From Hylemonella sp. UBA2468 (lineage in GTDB: Bacteria > Pseudomonadota > Gammaproteobacteria > Burkholderiales > Burkholderiaceae_C): 6,189 bases of DNA. The stretch covers positions 1 through 6,189 of the forward strand of contig DDPM01000002.1 in the NCBI GenBank assembly GCA_002342165.1, read 5' to 3'. Both the position numbers and the translations under genes were made by a program. How positions within the stretch are numbered: the first letter of the stretch is position 1; each line of letters starts with the position of its first letter. Positions 5,077-6,189 of the stretch are shown one piece after another. The notes below the pieces were generated by a model. That model saw only the letters and a program-made list of their open reading frames with translations. It was not told where the DNA came from and made no database searches.

Positions 5077-6189
5077 GTGAGAACTCTCCTTCACCCCAAC
5101 CGTACCGTCGCTCTAGGCTTCTTGCTCGCGATTTTGCTGGGTACTTTGCTGCTCATGCATCCGCTTGCTACCGCTTCGGGGCAAACCACCACTTGGCTAA
5201 CTGCATGGTTCACAGCGGTGTCTGCGGTGTGTGTGACTGGTTTGGTAGTCGTTGACACAGGCACTCATTGGTCTTTATTTGGTCAAGCCGTGGTCATGTT
5301 GTTGTTTCAGTTGGGTGGTTTTGGATTGATGACCGCGGCTACCCTGCTTGGCTTAATGGTGAACCGATCACTGCGTCTGAAGACGCGAATGATTATGCAA
5401 GTCGAAACCCACGCGGTAGGCCTAGGTGATGTTTCTAGCGTTGCCAAAGTGGTTTTGGTTGTCACACTGATTGGAGAAGCAATATTGGCGTTTGTATTGG
5501 CAGCACGACTCTACTTTTCAGAGTCATATCCAATCTTTAAAGCGCTTTGGTATGGCGTTTTTCACTCAGTTTCAGCTTTTAACAATGCAGGATTTGCGCT
5601 CTATGCAGATAGCCTGATTGGGTATTCATCAGATGCTTGGATTTTACTGCCCATCATGATGGCCATTGTAGTGGGGGGCATTGGTTTTCCTGTTTTACAC
5701 GATTTGAATACGCACTGGCGAGATCCAAGGCACTGGTCCCTGCACACCAAACTCACCTTAATTGGCACGCTCTTTCTATTGGTATTGGGGTGGCTATGCC
5801 TGTTGTTTTTCGAGTGGTCAAACCCTCAAACATTGGGCGCCATGAGCATTAGCGACAAAGTGTTGAATGCTGCCTTTGCTTCGGTTTCTGCTCGAACTGC
5901 TGGATTCAACGCAATTGATATTGCTGCACTTGAGCGCGAAAGCTTAGCTCTGCACTATTTTCTGATGTTTATTGGTGGCGGTAGTGCTGGCACGGCAGGT
6001 GGCGTTAAAGTGGGCACATTCATGATTTTGGCTTTGTTAGTGATTGCCGAGAGTCGTGGGCTCAAAGATAGCGCAGCCTTTGGCCGTCGTATCTCTACGA
6101 GTACGCAGAGACAAGCCATCACCGTTTTAGTGATTAGCAGCAGCATGATTGGCTTAGGCACACTAATACTGTTGCGCAGCACATCCTTT
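5077..6189 (+). CDS. ktrB: KtrB/TrkH-family potassium channel subunit, 3' end beyond the window
   Basis: This is the membrane, ion-conducting subunit of a Ktr/Trk-type K+ uptake system. The frame is open from GTG 5077 to the window edge: 371 residues of an expected 440-480. Three of the four K+ selectivity loops are visible: SAVCVTGLVVVD (49-60), SAFNNAGFAL (166-175) and SARTAGFNAID (271-281), each with its filter glycine (55, 172, 276). The gating loop FIGGGSAGTAGGVKVGTF (298-315) is the best-conserved block. The fourth loop lies outside. The start was chosen because the frame is closed by TGA at 5065-5067 and LLHPNRTVALGF fits a KtrB N-terminus; the first in-frame ATG (5155) would remove the first membrane span. 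There is no Shine-Dalgarno sequence. KtrB needs a nucleotide-binding RCK partner (KtrA/TrkA), expected downstream. KtrB rather than TrkH is preferred from the compact N-terminus, but the symbol is less certain than the family. Confidence 0.93.
   Translation, partial: MRTLLHPNRTVALGFLLAILLGTLLLMHPLATASGQTTTWLTAWFTAVSAVCVTGLVVVDTGTHWSLFGQAVVMLLFQLGGFGLMTAATLLGLMVNRSLRLKTRMIMQVETHAVGLGDVSSVAKVVLVVTLIGEAILAFVLAARLYFSESYPIFKALWYGVFHSVSAFNNAGFALYADSLIGYSSDAWILLPIMMAIVVGGIGFPVLHDLNTHWRDPRHWSLHTKLTLIGTLFLLVLGWLCLLFFEWSNPQTLGAMSISDKVLNAAFASVSARTAGFNAIDIAALERESLALHYFLMFIGGGSAGTAGGVKVGTFMILALLVIAESRGLKDSAAFGRRISTSTQRQAITVLVISSSMIGLGTLILLRSTSF

Noticed and set aside
5955..6182. Minus-strand open frame opposite ktrB
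   Set aside because: It covers the KtrB gating-loop region, which is strongly conserved on the plus strand; the antisense product is low-complexity and proline-rich.
1..6189. tRNA, rRNA, CRISPR array, insertion sequence or integrase
   Set aside because: No cloverleaf-like sequence, regular short repeats, transposase or recombinase motifs were seen on reading; the flanking repeat is therefore not attributed to a known mobile element.

Overview
The window is a potassium-uptake locus, probably from a betaproteobacterium of the order Burkholderiales. That assignment is inferred from the Kup sequence style, intermediate G+C (about half, judged by eye) and heavy TTG leucine use; there is no rRNA or other phylogenetic marker here. 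All confident genes are on the + strand.

Layout. Positions 1-246 hold a short gene with a good Shine-Dalgarno sequence and ATG whose frame breaks in a T-run; correcting one base gives a 64-residue protein that I do not recognise. Next is a full-length Kup/KUP-family K+ transporter (247-2160). A 208-bp intergenic region follows, with a weak hairpin, a widely spaced 9-bp inverted repeat and a plausible sigma70 promoter. Then comes a two-gene operon with an ATGA overlap: a KdpD-like histidine kinase lacking the large N-terminal cytoplasmic domains of classical KdpD (2369-3916) and a KdpE-type OmpR-family regulator (3913-4623). After it lie a short relic resembling the end of the broken first gene, an unknown 63-residue single-span membrane protein (4737-4928), a 148-bp spacer, and a KtrB/TrkH-family K+ channel subunit that starts with GTG and runs off the right edge (5077-6189).

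How it works together (inference). Two kinds of K+ importer, Kup and a Ktr/Trk-type channel, surround a K+/turgor-type two-component system. No kdpFABC genes lie in the window, so the pair may regulate these neighbours instead. The cytoplasmic RCK subunit that KtrB/TrkH needs (KtrA/TrkA) is not in the window and would be expected just downstream.

Most unusual points. (1) A 15-bp perfect direct repeat, extending to 23 of 28 bases, flanks the kup-kinase-regulator block. Its differences are mostly synonymous when read as the C-terminus of the small first gene, which suggests a duplicated or displaced gene end and a modular insertion or rearrangement. (2) The small unknown membrane protein sits directly before ktrB. 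(3) The kinase is a shortened KdpD.
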